A DNA stretch of 55,384 nucleotides, from assembly GCA_025361725.1 (NCBI GenBank), contig JANYJV010000060.1, forward strand, positions 1 to 55,384. Reading direction: 5' to 3'. Shown here piece by piece: positions 25,012-32,420 of the stretch. Within the stretch, counting starts at the first letter, position 1. Each line of letters starts with the position of its first letter. This stretch comes from Acidimicrobiia bacterium. Its GTDB lineage: Bacteria; Actinomycetota; Acidimicrobiia; IMCC26256; JAENVU01. A program made the position numbers and the translations under genes. Under the pieces are notes generated by a model that did no database searches, was not told where the DNA came from, and worked only from the letters and a program-made list of their open reading frames with translations.

Positions 25012-25416
25012 TCACCGCGCGGGCACGACCTCGAGATCTGTCTGCGCGAAGTCGTTCCCGACGCAAAGAATCGGATACCCCGTGCGCTCGGCGAGGGCAT
25101 AGGTGAAGCAGTCGCCATAGTTGAGCCGCGCTTGATGCCGACCACGACCAAATCGACGCCACGCTGCGACGGCCGCTTCGGCATCGTCACGATCGACGGA
25201 GACCACCGACAAGCGAGCCTCGCGAATCAGGCGCTCGACCGCCTCCAGCCCGTGGAGAGTGAATCGGTTCTCCATCACAATTCCGGACTCGGCCAAGGTC
25301 GCGGCTGACACCAGCCGGTCGTCGGCTGACCAGAGCTCTGACGTGAGATGTTCCCAACCGTTCTCGTGCGTGACGACCGCAACGATGGCGGACGAGTCGA
25401 CCACAACCCCGGTCAC
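25012..25416 (-). CDS. vapC: PIN-domain toxin, VapC family
   Basis: A 134-residue PIN ribonuclease. The acidic active-site set is visible: Asp in VVVDSSAIVAVV, Glu in SAATLAESGIVMENR, Asp in LNYGDCFTYALAERTG and Asp in VGNDFAQTDLEVV. VapC toxins cut tRNA or rRNA and are held inactive by VapB. Its start overlaps the end of the antitoxin gene by 4 bp (coupled translation), the usual VapBC arrangement. The RNA target is not readable from sequence. Confidence 0.94.
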   Translation of the reverse strand: MTGVVVDSSAIVAVVTHENGWEHLTSELWSADDRLVSAATLAESGIVMENRFTLHGLEAVERLIREARLSVVSVDRDDAEAAVAAWRRFGRGRHQARLNYGDCFTYALAERTGYPILCVGNDFAQTDLEVVPAR

Positions 25417-25667
25417 GCTGGGAGGCCGTGCTCATCGTACCCGAGGATCTCGTCGTCGGAACGCGGATCAACGACCAGGTAGGCACGTACATCTTCGCCG
25501 ATCCGTCGCAAGCGTTCGACGAAGCGATCCCGATCGTGGTCCGAAACCTGTCGGGCGAGCCGCTCCCGGAGCGCGATTAAAACTGCGTCAGTAATGGACT
25601 CTTCAGTCTTCGTTGCTAGTTCGCGGGCGAGCCGCTCGACTTCGGGATTCTTGATACTCAACGCCAT
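25413..25667 (-). CDS. vapB: VapB-type antitoxin (Rv0623/PSK-like)
   Basis: An 84-residue antitoxin. The N-terminal ALSIKNPEVERLARELA and ITDAVLIALRERL match the PSK transcription-factor-type (Rv0623-like) VapB domain that binds DNA as a dimer; the acidic C-terminus (DPRSDDEILGYDEHGLPA) is the toxin-wrapping part. It is first in the vapBC operon. The upstream region has several GATAC-containing repeats and a perfect 10-bp palindrome, likely for autoregulation. Confidence 0.92.
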   Translation of the reverse strand: MALSIKNPEVERLARELATKTEESITDAVLIALRERLARQVSDHDRDRFVERLRRIGEDVRAYLVVDPRSDDEILGYDEHGLPA

Positions 25668-25668
25668 G

Positions 25669-25705
25669 GATACATGATACTACCTCGCTGGATACCTAGG
25701 TACCT
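25669..25705. promoter_or_regulatory. Candidate vapBC operator/promoter
   Basis: Upstream of vapB lie GGATACATGATAC (25669-25681), a third GGATAC, and the perfect palindrome TACCTAGGTA (25693-25702). On the minus strand TAGTAT, 9 bp before the ATG, could be a -10 box. Repeated half-sites at a toxin-antitoxin promoter fit binding by VapB or the VapBC complex. Confidence 0.45.
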
Positions 25706-25741
25706 CCCGACCGGAAACGTTCACAACTAGCGTCCGCTCGC

Positions 25742-27307
25742 GTGACTGACGAATCGCCCTGGCAGCCCGAACTCGACGAACTCGAGCGCCGCCGAAGCCT
25801 CGCCAAGAACATGGGTGGAACCGAAAAAGTCGACCGCCACCATGCCAATGGCAAGCTCACCGTCCGAGAACGCATCGACGCCCTGCTCGACGGCGGCACC
25901 TTCACCGAGGTCGGTCAGCTCACCGGTCGGGCCACCTACGACAAGGACGGCACGCTTACCGACGTCATGCCCGCGAACTTCGTGATGGGTCGGGGCCGCA
26001 TCGACAACCGGCCGGTGGTGGTCGGCGGCGACGACTTCACGGTCCGCGGCGGCGCCGCCGATGCCTCCATCTTCCAGAAGCAGGTGATGGCTGAACGGAT
26101 GGCGCACGACTTCGGTCTCCCCATCGTGCGCCTTGTCGACGGATCGGGCGGGGGCGGGAGCGTCAAGACCCTCGAGACCGATCGTCGGTCCTTCGTCCCG
26201 TTCAACCCCGGCTGGGAGTGGGTCGTTGCGAACCTTGGCCGCGTGCCGGTCGTGAGTTTGTGTCTCGGCAGTGTTGCCGGGCTCGGCGCGGCCCGCGTCG
26301 TCACGAGTCACTACTCGCTGATGGTGAAGGGCACGAGTCAGCTGTTCGTTGCGGGTCCGCCGGTGGTGAACCGGCTCGGCATCGAGACCGTCGACAAGGA
26401 GACGCTGGGCGGTAGCCACATCCATACGCGCAACGGCGCGGTCGACGACGAAGTCGTGAGTGAGGAGGAAGCGTTCGCACGGACGCGCGCGTTCCTCTCC
26501 TACTTGCCGAGCTCCGTCGAGGAACTTCCGCCGCGCGCCGAACCCACCGACGACCCGAATCGGGCGGAGGACTCGCTTCTGCGCGCGATCCCTCGCGAAC
26601 GCCGACGCGTGTACAAGGTGCGCGAGATCATCACCGCCGTCGTCGACCGCGACAGTTGGTTCGACATGGGTCGCCACTGGGGTCGGAGTGCAGTCACCGG
26701 ACTCGCGCGCATCGACGGGTGGCCCGTCGCCATCCTGACGAACGACCCATACCACTACGGCGGAGGTTGGACTGCGGACGGGTCACGCAAGGTCGAACGC
26801 TTCATCGATCTTGCCGAGACGTTCCGGCTCCCGGTCGTGCACCTGGTGGACAATCCGGGTTTCGTGATCGGGACGCAATCGGAACAGCAGGCCACCATCC
26901 GGCATGGCGCTCGTGCGCTGGCCGCGATCTACCAGGCGACGGTGCCGTGGTGTTCGGTGATCATCCGCAAGGTCTACGGCGTCGCCGGCGCTGCGCATCA
27001 GAACGCATCCCGCCTCTCCTACCGATTCGCCTGGCCCTCGGGCGAGTGGGGATCACTACCGCTCGAAGGTGGTATCGAGGCTGCGTACAAGGCCCAGCTC
27101 GAAGCGTCCGACGACCCCGCTGCGCTCCGAGCCGAGATCGAAACCCGCCTCGCGAAGTCACGGAACCCGTTCAAGACGGCAGAGGTGTTTCTCGTCGACG
27201 ACATCGTCGACCCCCGCGAAACCCGCCCCCGCCTGTGCGAGTTCGCCAACCTGGCCGCACCACGCCGGGCGCACTCCAGCCCTGGAGGCTCCTCGCACCG
27301 GCCGTAG
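25742..27307 (+). CDS. Acyl-CoA carboxylase beta subunit (carboxyltransferase)
   Basis: A 521-residue carboxyltransferase of the PccB/AccD family. It has the N-terminal GKLTVRERIDALLDGGTF, then LVDGSGGGGSVKTLE at the acyl-CoA pocket, VVSLCLGSVAGLGAARVVTS (oxyanion region), TVDKETLGGSHIHTRNGAVD, and the C-terminal LVDNPGFVIGTQSE and VIIRKVYGVAGAAHQN biotin-binding blocks. The enzyme moves CO2 from carboxybiotin to an acyl-CoA; chain-length preference cannot be read. No alpha (biotin) subunit is adjacent. It starts at GTG 25742 and lies between two toxin-antitoxin pairs. Confidence 0.92.
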   Translation: MTDESPWQPELDELERRRSLAKNMGGTEKVDRHHANGKLTVRERIDALLDGGTFTEVGQLTGRATYDKDGTLTDVMPANFVMGRGRIDNRPVVVGGDDFTVRGGAADASIFQKQVMAERMAHDFGLPIVRLVDGSGGGGSVKTLETDRRSFVPFNPGWEWVVANLGRVPVVSLCLGSVAGLGAARVVTSHYSLMVKGTSQLFVAGPPVVNRLGIETVDKETLGGSHIHTRNGAVDDEVVSEEEAFARTRAFLSYLPSSVEELPPRAEPTDDPNRAEDSLLRAIPRERRRVYKVREIITAVVDRDSWFDMGRHWGRSAVTGLARIDGWPVAILTNDPYHYGGGWTADGSRKVERFIDLAETFRLPVVHLVDNPGFVIGTQSEQQATIRHGARALAAIYQATVPWCSVIIRKVYGVAGAAHQNASRLSYRFAWPSGEWGSLPLEGGIEAAYKAQLEASDDPAALRAEIETRLAKSRNPFKTAEVFLVDDIVDPRETRPRLCEFANLAAPRRAHSSPGGSSHRP

Positions 27308-27316
27308 ACCGCCTAA

Positions 27317-27344
27317 ACTTGGTGACTTCGCAGGTCCACCAAGT
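27317..27344. promoter_or_regulatory. Inverted repeat upstream of AbrB/PIN-like pair
   Basis: ACTTGGTG (27317-27324) and CACCAAGT (27337-27344) form a perfect 8-bp inverted repeat with a 12-nt spacer, 16 bp before the antitoxin start codon. It is a likely binding site for the AbrB-type antitoxin; it could also help end the upstream transcript, although no U-tract follows. Confidence 0.5.
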
Positions 27345-27360
27345 ACATCTGGAGAAGGCC

Positions 27361-27594
27361 ATGAAGACTGAAACGTTTCGGGTTTCCGCTTCCGGCCAGA
27401 TGTGCCTGCCCGCCACGGTCCGCCACCGCTGGAACCTCGACGGCGGCGGCCGGGTCGACATCATCGATCTGGGCTACGGCGTCCTCACCGTGCCCGTGGG
27501 GACTGCCGCCAAATTGCTGGACGGCCTCCTGCCCGCCGAATCGCTGTACGCCGCGGTCGCCGCCGATGACGATCCCGATCTCGCGACCACGTGA
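27361..27594 (+). CDS. AbrB/SpoVT-type antitoxin
   Basis: A 77-residue protein, too short to stand out because the frame is open for hundreds of codons upstream. The start is fixed by a GGAG Shine-Dalgarno at 27351. It has the swapped-hairpin AbrB pattern: ETFRVSASGQMCLPATVRHR followed by WNLDGGGRVDIIDLGYGVLTVP. The C-terminus is acidic. The end overlaps the next gene by 4 bp, and the inverted repeat upstream suggests autoregulation. It is read as the antitoxin of the PIN-like protein that follows. Confidence 0.8.
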   Translation: MKTETFRVSASGQMCLPATVRHRWNLDGGGRVDIIDLGYGVLTVPVGTAAKLLDGLLPAESLYAAVAADDDPDLATT

Positions 27595-28019
27595 CCGTCG
27601 TTCTCGACGACCATCTGCTCCGCGATTGGATGGCCGTGCGTGACGACCAACTCGTCGCGGCGGTTGCGACCGACGACATCGCGACCACGAATCTTTGGTA
27701 CGCGCGTCTCTGCAAAGTTGCGGCACGGGTGACCGACGGCGGAGTCCTTCGTGGATGGAGCCGACACGAACGCGAGGCGCTGATCGGCGGGTTGGTGGCG
27801 CTCCCCGACGAGATCACAGTCCTGCCCATGCGGGACATTGCGTGGCCGATGGGTCAGCTCGCATCGTCGCACCACCGCTTATCGATGCTCGGCGCGGAGG
27901 CGGTCGCCGCGTCCGTCGCGCTCGAGGCGCGACTGCTCGTCTCGAGTCGCGACGACGGCCCCAGCATTCGAGCCTGCTGCAACACAATCGGCGTGAGCTA
28001 CGACGCGCTCCCCCGATGA
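27591..28019 (+). CDS. PIN-like toxin candidate paired with AbrB-type antitoxin
   Basis: A 142-residue protein starting at a GTG that overlaps the antitoxin stop (GTGA). VVLDDHLLRDWM fits the first PIN strand with its Asp, ATTNLWYARLCKVAARV occupies the second-motif position where the usual Glu is replaced, and EAVAASVALEARLLVSSRDD is near the third and fourth acidic sites. This resembles a divergent actinobacterial PIN family next to AbrB-type genes. If the missing acidic residue is real, activity may be weak or use another ligand. Assignment rests on context as much as on motif. Confidence 0.65.
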   Translation: MTVVLDDHLLRDWMAVRDDQLVAAVATDDIATTNLWYARLCKVAARVTDGGVLRGWSRHEREALIGGLVALPDEITVLPMRDIAWPMGQLASSHHRLSMLGAEAVAASVALEARLLVSSRDDGPSIRACCNTIGVSYDALPR

Positions 28020-28182
28020 GAAGGCAGCGGGCGCTCACGAACCGAAGAGTCGACCTCTCCCGGACCATTGGTGGACGAATCCGTCATGCGAAACCATGTT
28101 CGGCCCTGTCCAACCCGACGTCGGTCACGTTGAAGCCGCCCAAACCCCAGCTCGGAGTGGGACCCTCCATAGACTTCTCGAC

Positions 28183-28917
28183 GTGACCGGTTCTGTCGAC
28201 ACTGCCACCACCGAGACGCCGCACGCATGGTGGCCGAATCAGGATCACTGGTCCGTCGCCATTCCACGGGACACACCACATCCGCGCCCCACCGCGATGG
28301 CCGAGCGTGGAGTCATTCAACTCGCCGACGCGCCGTTCACCATCCCCGAGGCCGAGTACCTCGACCTCGAGTACATGGATTGGAAGAGCGGCGGCGACAC
28401 CAACTTCGCGCCGATCGCCACCGCCGATGGCCAGCTGGACTGCCGCGGCTTCTGGAACGACGGCGACGAGCGCACGGACAAGAACGCCATGTTCACCAGC
28501 AACGCCGCGAAGTGTCCGACGATCGCCACGTACGTGGAGAGCGTGGGCGCGAACTTCGGGCGGGTGCGCACGATCAAACTCGAACCCCAGGGTTACGACA
28601 CCGCGATTCGCTCGTTCCATCGGGACGACAACAATCGCTTCAACCCGCCCACCGACGGTTGGGTCGTGCGGGCGTGGTTCGAACTCACCGACAACCCCGA
28701 CTCGTACATGTTGCTCATGGAGAGCGGGCCGGACGGGCTGCCCGATCCGGCGACGGAGATCCGCGTTCCACTGCATCGAGGTGCGCGCTTCGTGGTGGAC
28801 ACCCAACGCCTTTGGCACGTGGTGGTGCACAACGGCACCGAGCCGAGGTACGCGCTCATCACCAGTTTCGAGAGCGGTCCCGAGCTCGATCGCTGGATCG
28901 AGTCTCAGCTCCCCTGA
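28183..28917 (+). CDS. Putative Fe(II)-dependent oxygenase, cupin fold (Asp/Asn hydroxylase-like)
   Basis: A 244-residue protein without signal or membrane segment. SFHRDDNNRFNPPTDGWVVR followed by RAWFELTDNP, then RGARFVVDTQRLWHVVVHNG, supplies an HxD...H triad and an Arg-rich strand like the double-stranded beta-helix of aspartyl/asparaginyl hydroxylase-type 2-oxoglutarate oxygenases. I do not recognise an exact family. The GTG at 28183 is preferred, although the frame is open back to an ATG at 28096. The 163-bp gap before it (28020-28182) shows nothing clear. A long antisense frame over it is judged spurious. Confidence 0.68.
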   Translation: MTGSVDTATTETPHAWWPNQDHWSVAIPRDTPHPRPTAMAERGVIQLADAPFTIPEAEYLDLEYMDWKSGGDTNFAPIATADGQLDCRGFWNDGDERTDKNAMFTSNAAKCPTIATYVESVGANFGRVRTIKLEPQGYDTAIRSFHRDDNNRFNPPTDGWVVRAWFELTDNPDSYMLLMESGPDGLPDPATEIRVPLHRGARFVVDTQRLWHVVVHNGTEPRYALITSFESGPELDRWIESQLP

Positions 28918-28986
28918 CGACCGGGCGCGAGCGATGAAGGTGAACCGTCGCTGACCGCGAGATGAACGACCGGTAACGTCCGCCGC

Positions 28987-30309
28987 ATGGCCAACGTGGA
29001 CCGTCGATCGTTCCTCGCGTTGAGCGCGAGTGCTGCCGCCGCTGCGGCGCTCGCCGCGTGCTCGAGTGACTCGAAGCCGGCAGCACGCGTTCCCACGACC
29101 ACGAGCCGTCGGCCGGCACCGAACGCGCTCGGCAATCCCAAAGACGCGCCGTTCGAATACGTCGTGCTGCTCATGATGGAGAACCGTTCGTTCGACCACC
29201 TGCTCGGTTGGCTTCCCGGCGCCGACGGCAAACAAGCGGGTCTTCAGTATCCGGACCGCACCGGGGAACTGCACGGGACCTGGGATCTCGGGACCGACTA
29301 CCAGAGCTGCAGCTTCATGGGCCCCAAACATCAGTGGCAGGACGGCGTCACCCAGCTGGACAACGGGAAGGGCGACGGGTTCCTGTTCACCCAAGTCAAG
29401 CCCGGACAACAGACGCCGACCGACCTGTGGCCGATCGGGTACTTCACCGAGGATGCCGTTCCGATCCTGGGCACCCTTGCGCAGCAGTACACCATCTTCG
29501 ACAAATACTTCGCGTCGTTGAACGCAGGCACCTGGCCCAACCGCTTGTACCAGCACGCGGCCGCCACCGACGTCGACATCACCGGCATCTTTCTGCCCAA
29601 CGGACTCGCGATCCCCGGCTCCAAGATCCAGACGACGATCTGGGATCGGCTCGCCGGCGCCGGACTCACCGGCGGCTACTACTCCTACGGCGAACCCATG
29701 ACCGGGGTCTTCGACTCGAAGAAGTACGACGCCATCTCCCATCCCGTCGACGACTTCTTCACCGCGGCGAAGAATGGGACGCTGCCGAACGTCTCGTTCC
29801 TCGAACCCGATTACACCGAAGCCTCCGAGGGTGCCGGCACCTCGAACGACGATCACCCGTGGGGCTCGATCCGCAGCGGCGAGGGCTACATCCAGAAGGT
29901 GTACGAGGCCGTCACCACGAGTCCGCAGTCCGACAAGACGGTGCTCGTCATCAACTTCGACGAGTGGGGCGGCTTCTACGACCACATCGTCCCGCCCACC
30001 GTCGAGGACGACAACGTCAACCCGTATCCCGGCCCCCATCCCGACTACCACCAACTCGGATTCCGCGTGCCGTGCATCGTGGTCTCGCCGTGGTCACCCG
30101 CCACGATCGTCACCGATGGCCCGTACGAACACTGCTCGGTGTTGCGCATGATCGAGTGGCGCTGGGGCCTCGAACCGATGTCCCTCAGGGACAAGACCGC
30201 CAAGAACCTCGCCGCCACGATGGACTTCTCGTTGAAGCGCGCGCCGGCGAAGCTCCCGAAGTTCACTGCGCCGGCACCGGTCGCATGCCCCCCGGGTTCG
30301 CAACGCTGA
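28987..30309 (+). CDS. Tat-exported phosphoesterase (phospholipase C/acid phosphatase family)
   Basis: A 440-residue extracytoplasmic enzyme. The N-terminus has a Tat-like motif (DRRSFLALSAS) followed by a hydrophobic Ala-rich stretch and LAACSS, a lipobox, so it is likely a Tat-exported lipoprotein. The phosphoesterase domain starts with VVLLMMENRSFDHLLGW, the metal-binding ENRSFD signature of PLC/AcpA enzymes, and later has FDEWGGFYDHIVPP and PWGSIRSGEG. Members cleave phosphodiesters or phosphomonoesters outside the membrane. An antisense open frame of 656 codons covers it but is a codon-bias artefact. Confidence 0.93.
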   Translation: MANVDRRSFLALSASAAAAAALAACSSDSKPAARVPTTTSRRPAPNALGNPKDAPFEYVVLLMMENRSFDHLLGWLPGADGKQAGLQYPDRTGELHGTWDLGTDYQSCSFMGPKHQWQDGVTQLDNGKGDGFLFTQVKPGQQTPTDLWPIGYFTEDAVPILGTLAQQYTIFDKYFASLNAGTWPNRLYQHAAATDVDITGIFLPNGLAIPGSKIQTTIWDRLAGAGLTGGYYSYGEPMTGVFDSKKYDAISHPVDDFFTAAKNGTLPNVSFLEPDYTEASEGAGTSNDDHPWGSIRSGEGYIQKVYEAVTTSPQSDKTVLVINFDEWGGFYDHIVPPTVEDDNVNPYPGPHPDYHQLGFRVPCIVVSPWSPATIVTDGPYEHCSVLRMIEWRWGLEPMSLRDKTAKNLAATMDFSLKRAPAKLPKFTAPAPVACPPGSQR

Positions 30310-30373
30310 ACATTTCTCGAAGGATCACCGCCACGCTTTGACCCGTGGGCTTCGGGCCGACTCCAATGCGCCG

Positions 30374-31537
30374 ATGCGCTTCGGAACCTTCATGGCCCCG
30401 TTTCATCCCGTCGGTCAGAACCCGACCCTCGCGATCGAACGCGATCTCGACCTGATCGTGCACCTCGATCGGCTCGGCTTCGCCGAAGCTTGGGTGGGTG
30501 AACACCATTCCGCGGGCTACGAGATCATCGCCTCGCCGGAAGTGTTCCTCGCGGTGGCGGCTGAGCGCACCAAGCACATCAAACTCGGGACGGGCGTGAG
30601 CTCGCTCCCCTACCACCACCCGTTGATGCTCGCCGATCGCATGGTGTTGCTCGACCACCTCACCCGCGGCCGCATCATGCTCGGAGTGGGACCCGGTCAG
30701 CTCACCTCCGACGCGGAGATGCTCGGCATCCCGCCGGACAAACAGCGCCCCCGCATGGAAGAAGCACTCGACGTGATGATGCGGCTCTTCCGCGGTGAGA
30801 CCGTCACGTACGAATGCGAGTGGTTCACCATCAACGGCGCGCGCTTACAGCTGCGTCCGTACTCGGATCCGTGTTTCGACATCGCGGTCGCCGCATCGTT
30901 CTCCCCCACCGGCGCACGCGCGGCCGGCAAGCACGGCATCGGCATGCTCTCTGTCGCCGCGACCGCGAAGCAGGGCATGGACCTGCTCGCCCATCACTGG
31001 GACATGTGGGAGGAGTTGGCCCAAGAGAGCGGACACGTGGCCGACCGGTCCAAGTGGCGGCTCGTCGGACCGATGCACCTCGCCGAGACGCGCGAGCAGG
31101 CGGAGCGGGAGGTGGAGTACGGGATCGCGCCGTTCTCGAAGTACTTCACGCACATTCTCCCCGGCGGACCCGTCTCGGGCGACACGCCGGCCGAGATCAT
31201 CGAGAACAACGAGGCCTCCGGGTTCGCGGTGATCGGGACCCCGGACGACGCGATCGCCAAGATCGAGGAGCTGGTGGAATCCAGCAACGGCGGCTTCGGC
31301 GCATTCCTCTTGTTCGACCACAACTGGGTCCGAGCGGACGCCAAGCTCCGTTCCCATGACCTGTTCGCGCAGTACGTCATGCCGCACTTCACCGGACAGT
31401 TGGAACCGGTCCAGGCATCGCACGACTGGGTGGTGAACAGCGGGGGCCGGTTCGTCGAGCGCGCCGCGAACGCGATCGGCAAGGCGATTGAAGATCACGC
31501 CACCGAACGCGCCGCCGGCGCGTCGACCGCTTCGTAG
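30374..31537 (+). CDS. LLM-class flavin-dependent oxidoreductase
   Basis: A 387-residue bacterial-luciferase-fold enzyme from ATG 30374. Motifs: MRFGTFMAPFHPVGQNPTL, GFAEAWVGEHHSAGYEII, IKLGTGVSSLPYHHPLMLAD, GRIMLGVGPGQLTSDAEM and a late GTPDDAIAKIEEL. This matches the limonene-monooxygenase-like/alkanal-type subgroup that uses FMNH2 or F420. Substrate is unknown. It lies 16 bp before an alpha/beta hydrolase, probably in one operon, which would fit an oxygenation-then-hydrolysis route such as Baeyer-Villiger ester cleavage; that is inference. Confidence 0.9.
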   Translation: MRFGTFMAPFHPVGQNPTLAIERDLDLIVHLDRLGFAEAWVGEHHSAGYEIIASPEVFLAVAAERTKHIKLGTGVSSLPYHHPLMLADRMVLLDHLTRGRIMLGVGPGQLTSDAEMLGIPPDKQRPRMEEALDVMMRLFRGETVTYECEWFTINGARLQLRPYSDPCFDIAVAASFSPTGARAAGKHGIGMLSVAATAKQGMDLLAHHWDMWEELAQESGHVADRSKWRLVGPMHLAETREQAEREVEYGIAPFSKYFTHILPGGPVSGDTPAEIIENNEASGFAVIGTPDDAIAKIEELVESSNGGFGAFLLFDHNWVRADAKLRSHDLFAQYVMPHFTGQLEPVQASHDWVVNSGGRFVERAANAIGKAIEDHATERAAGASTAS

Positions 31538-31553
31538 CCACGCGCCTCAAGTG

Positions 31554-32411
31554 ATGCGTACCCAGCATTCCTTCGTCGCGCCCTCGGGCCTCACGCTCGC
31601 CGTCCACGAGTGGGGTGGGACCGGTGACCCGGTGCTGCTCGCCCATCCCACCGGATTCCACGGCGTCGTCTGGCAGCCCGTTGCGGAACGACTGGTCGCC
31701 GCCGGTCGCCGGGTGTGGTCGTTCGACTTCCGTGGTCATGGGGACTCCGACCCGTCTCCGGACGGCGAGTACTCGTGGGACGGTTTCGCCGACGACGCCG
31801 ACGCGATCCTCGACCACCTCGGACTGCGCGGCGAACCGTCGCTCGTTGCCGCCGGACACTCGAAGGGCGCAGCCTCGCTCCTGACCGTCGCGATTCGGGA
31901 CCCGGACGCCCTCCCGCGCATCTGGGCCTTCGAACCGATTGTCTTTCCTCCCGAGGCCCGCGCGGCGGTCGACGCGAACAACCCGATGTCAGCCGCGGCG
32001 CGCAAGCGACGCGCGGTGTGGGACACGCGCGCCGAAGCGATTGCTTCGTACGGAGCGCGCCCTCCGCTCGGATCCCTTCACCCCGATGCGCTCGCCGCGT
32101 ACGTGGACTATGGCATGAGCGATCGCGCCGACGGCACCGTCGAACTCAAATGCCGGCCTGAGGACGAGGCGAACATCTACATGATGGGCGTCGCCAACGG
32201 AATCTTCGGACGCCTGGGCGAGGTCGGGCCACCCGTGCTCGTTGGTTGCGGTGGCGATTCCCGTTCCATCTCAGCAGAACTCGGCGCGCGCATCGTCGAT
32301 GAGATCCCGAACGCGCGCCTCGAGGTCTGGGACGGGCGGGGTCACTTCGGCCCCATCGAGGATCCTGACCGTGCGGTCGAGTCGATCCTCGCGTTCGCCT
32401 CGGCGAGTTAG
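31554..32411 (+). CDS. Alpha/beta hydrolase
   Basis: A 285-residue hydrolase. LLAHPTGFHGVVWQPVAERL holds the oxyanion-hole region, WSFDFRGHGDSDPSP the family FDxRGHG motif, AAGHSKGAASLL the nucleophile elbow (GxSxG), VGCGGDSRSIS the acid region and WDGRGHFGPIEDPD the catalytic His. No signal peptide is seen. The ATG at 31554 overlaps a GTG three bases earlier, either of which may be used. It probably forms an operon with the luciferase-like enzyme upstream. Its stop lies in a small TAGCT/AGCTA hairpin shared with the convergent gene's stop. Confidence 0.88.
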   Translation: MRTQHSFVAPSGLTLAVHEWGGTGDPVLLAHPTGFHGVVWQPVAERLVAAGRRVWSFDFRGHGDSDPSPDGEYSWDGFADDADAILDHLGLRGEPSLVAAGHSKGAASLLTVAIRDPDALPRIWAFEPIVFPPEARAAVDANNPMSAAARKRRAVWDTRAEAIASYGARPPLGSLHPDALAAYVDYGMSDRADGTVELKCRPEDEANIYMMGVANGIFGRLGEVGPPVLVGCGGDSRSISAELGARIVDEIPNARLEVWDGRGHFGPIEDPDRAVESILAFASAS

Positions 32412-32420
32412 CTGCCGGAG

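Noticed and set aside
25727-26755. 342-codon minus-strand frame
   Set aside because: Antisense to the acyl-CoA carboxylase beta gene, which has full family motifs.
28084-30054. 656-codon minus-strand open frame
   Set aside because: It runs opposite to the Fe(II)-oxygenase-like gene and the Tat phosphoesterase gene, both with clear motifs. No motif is seen in the antisense product.
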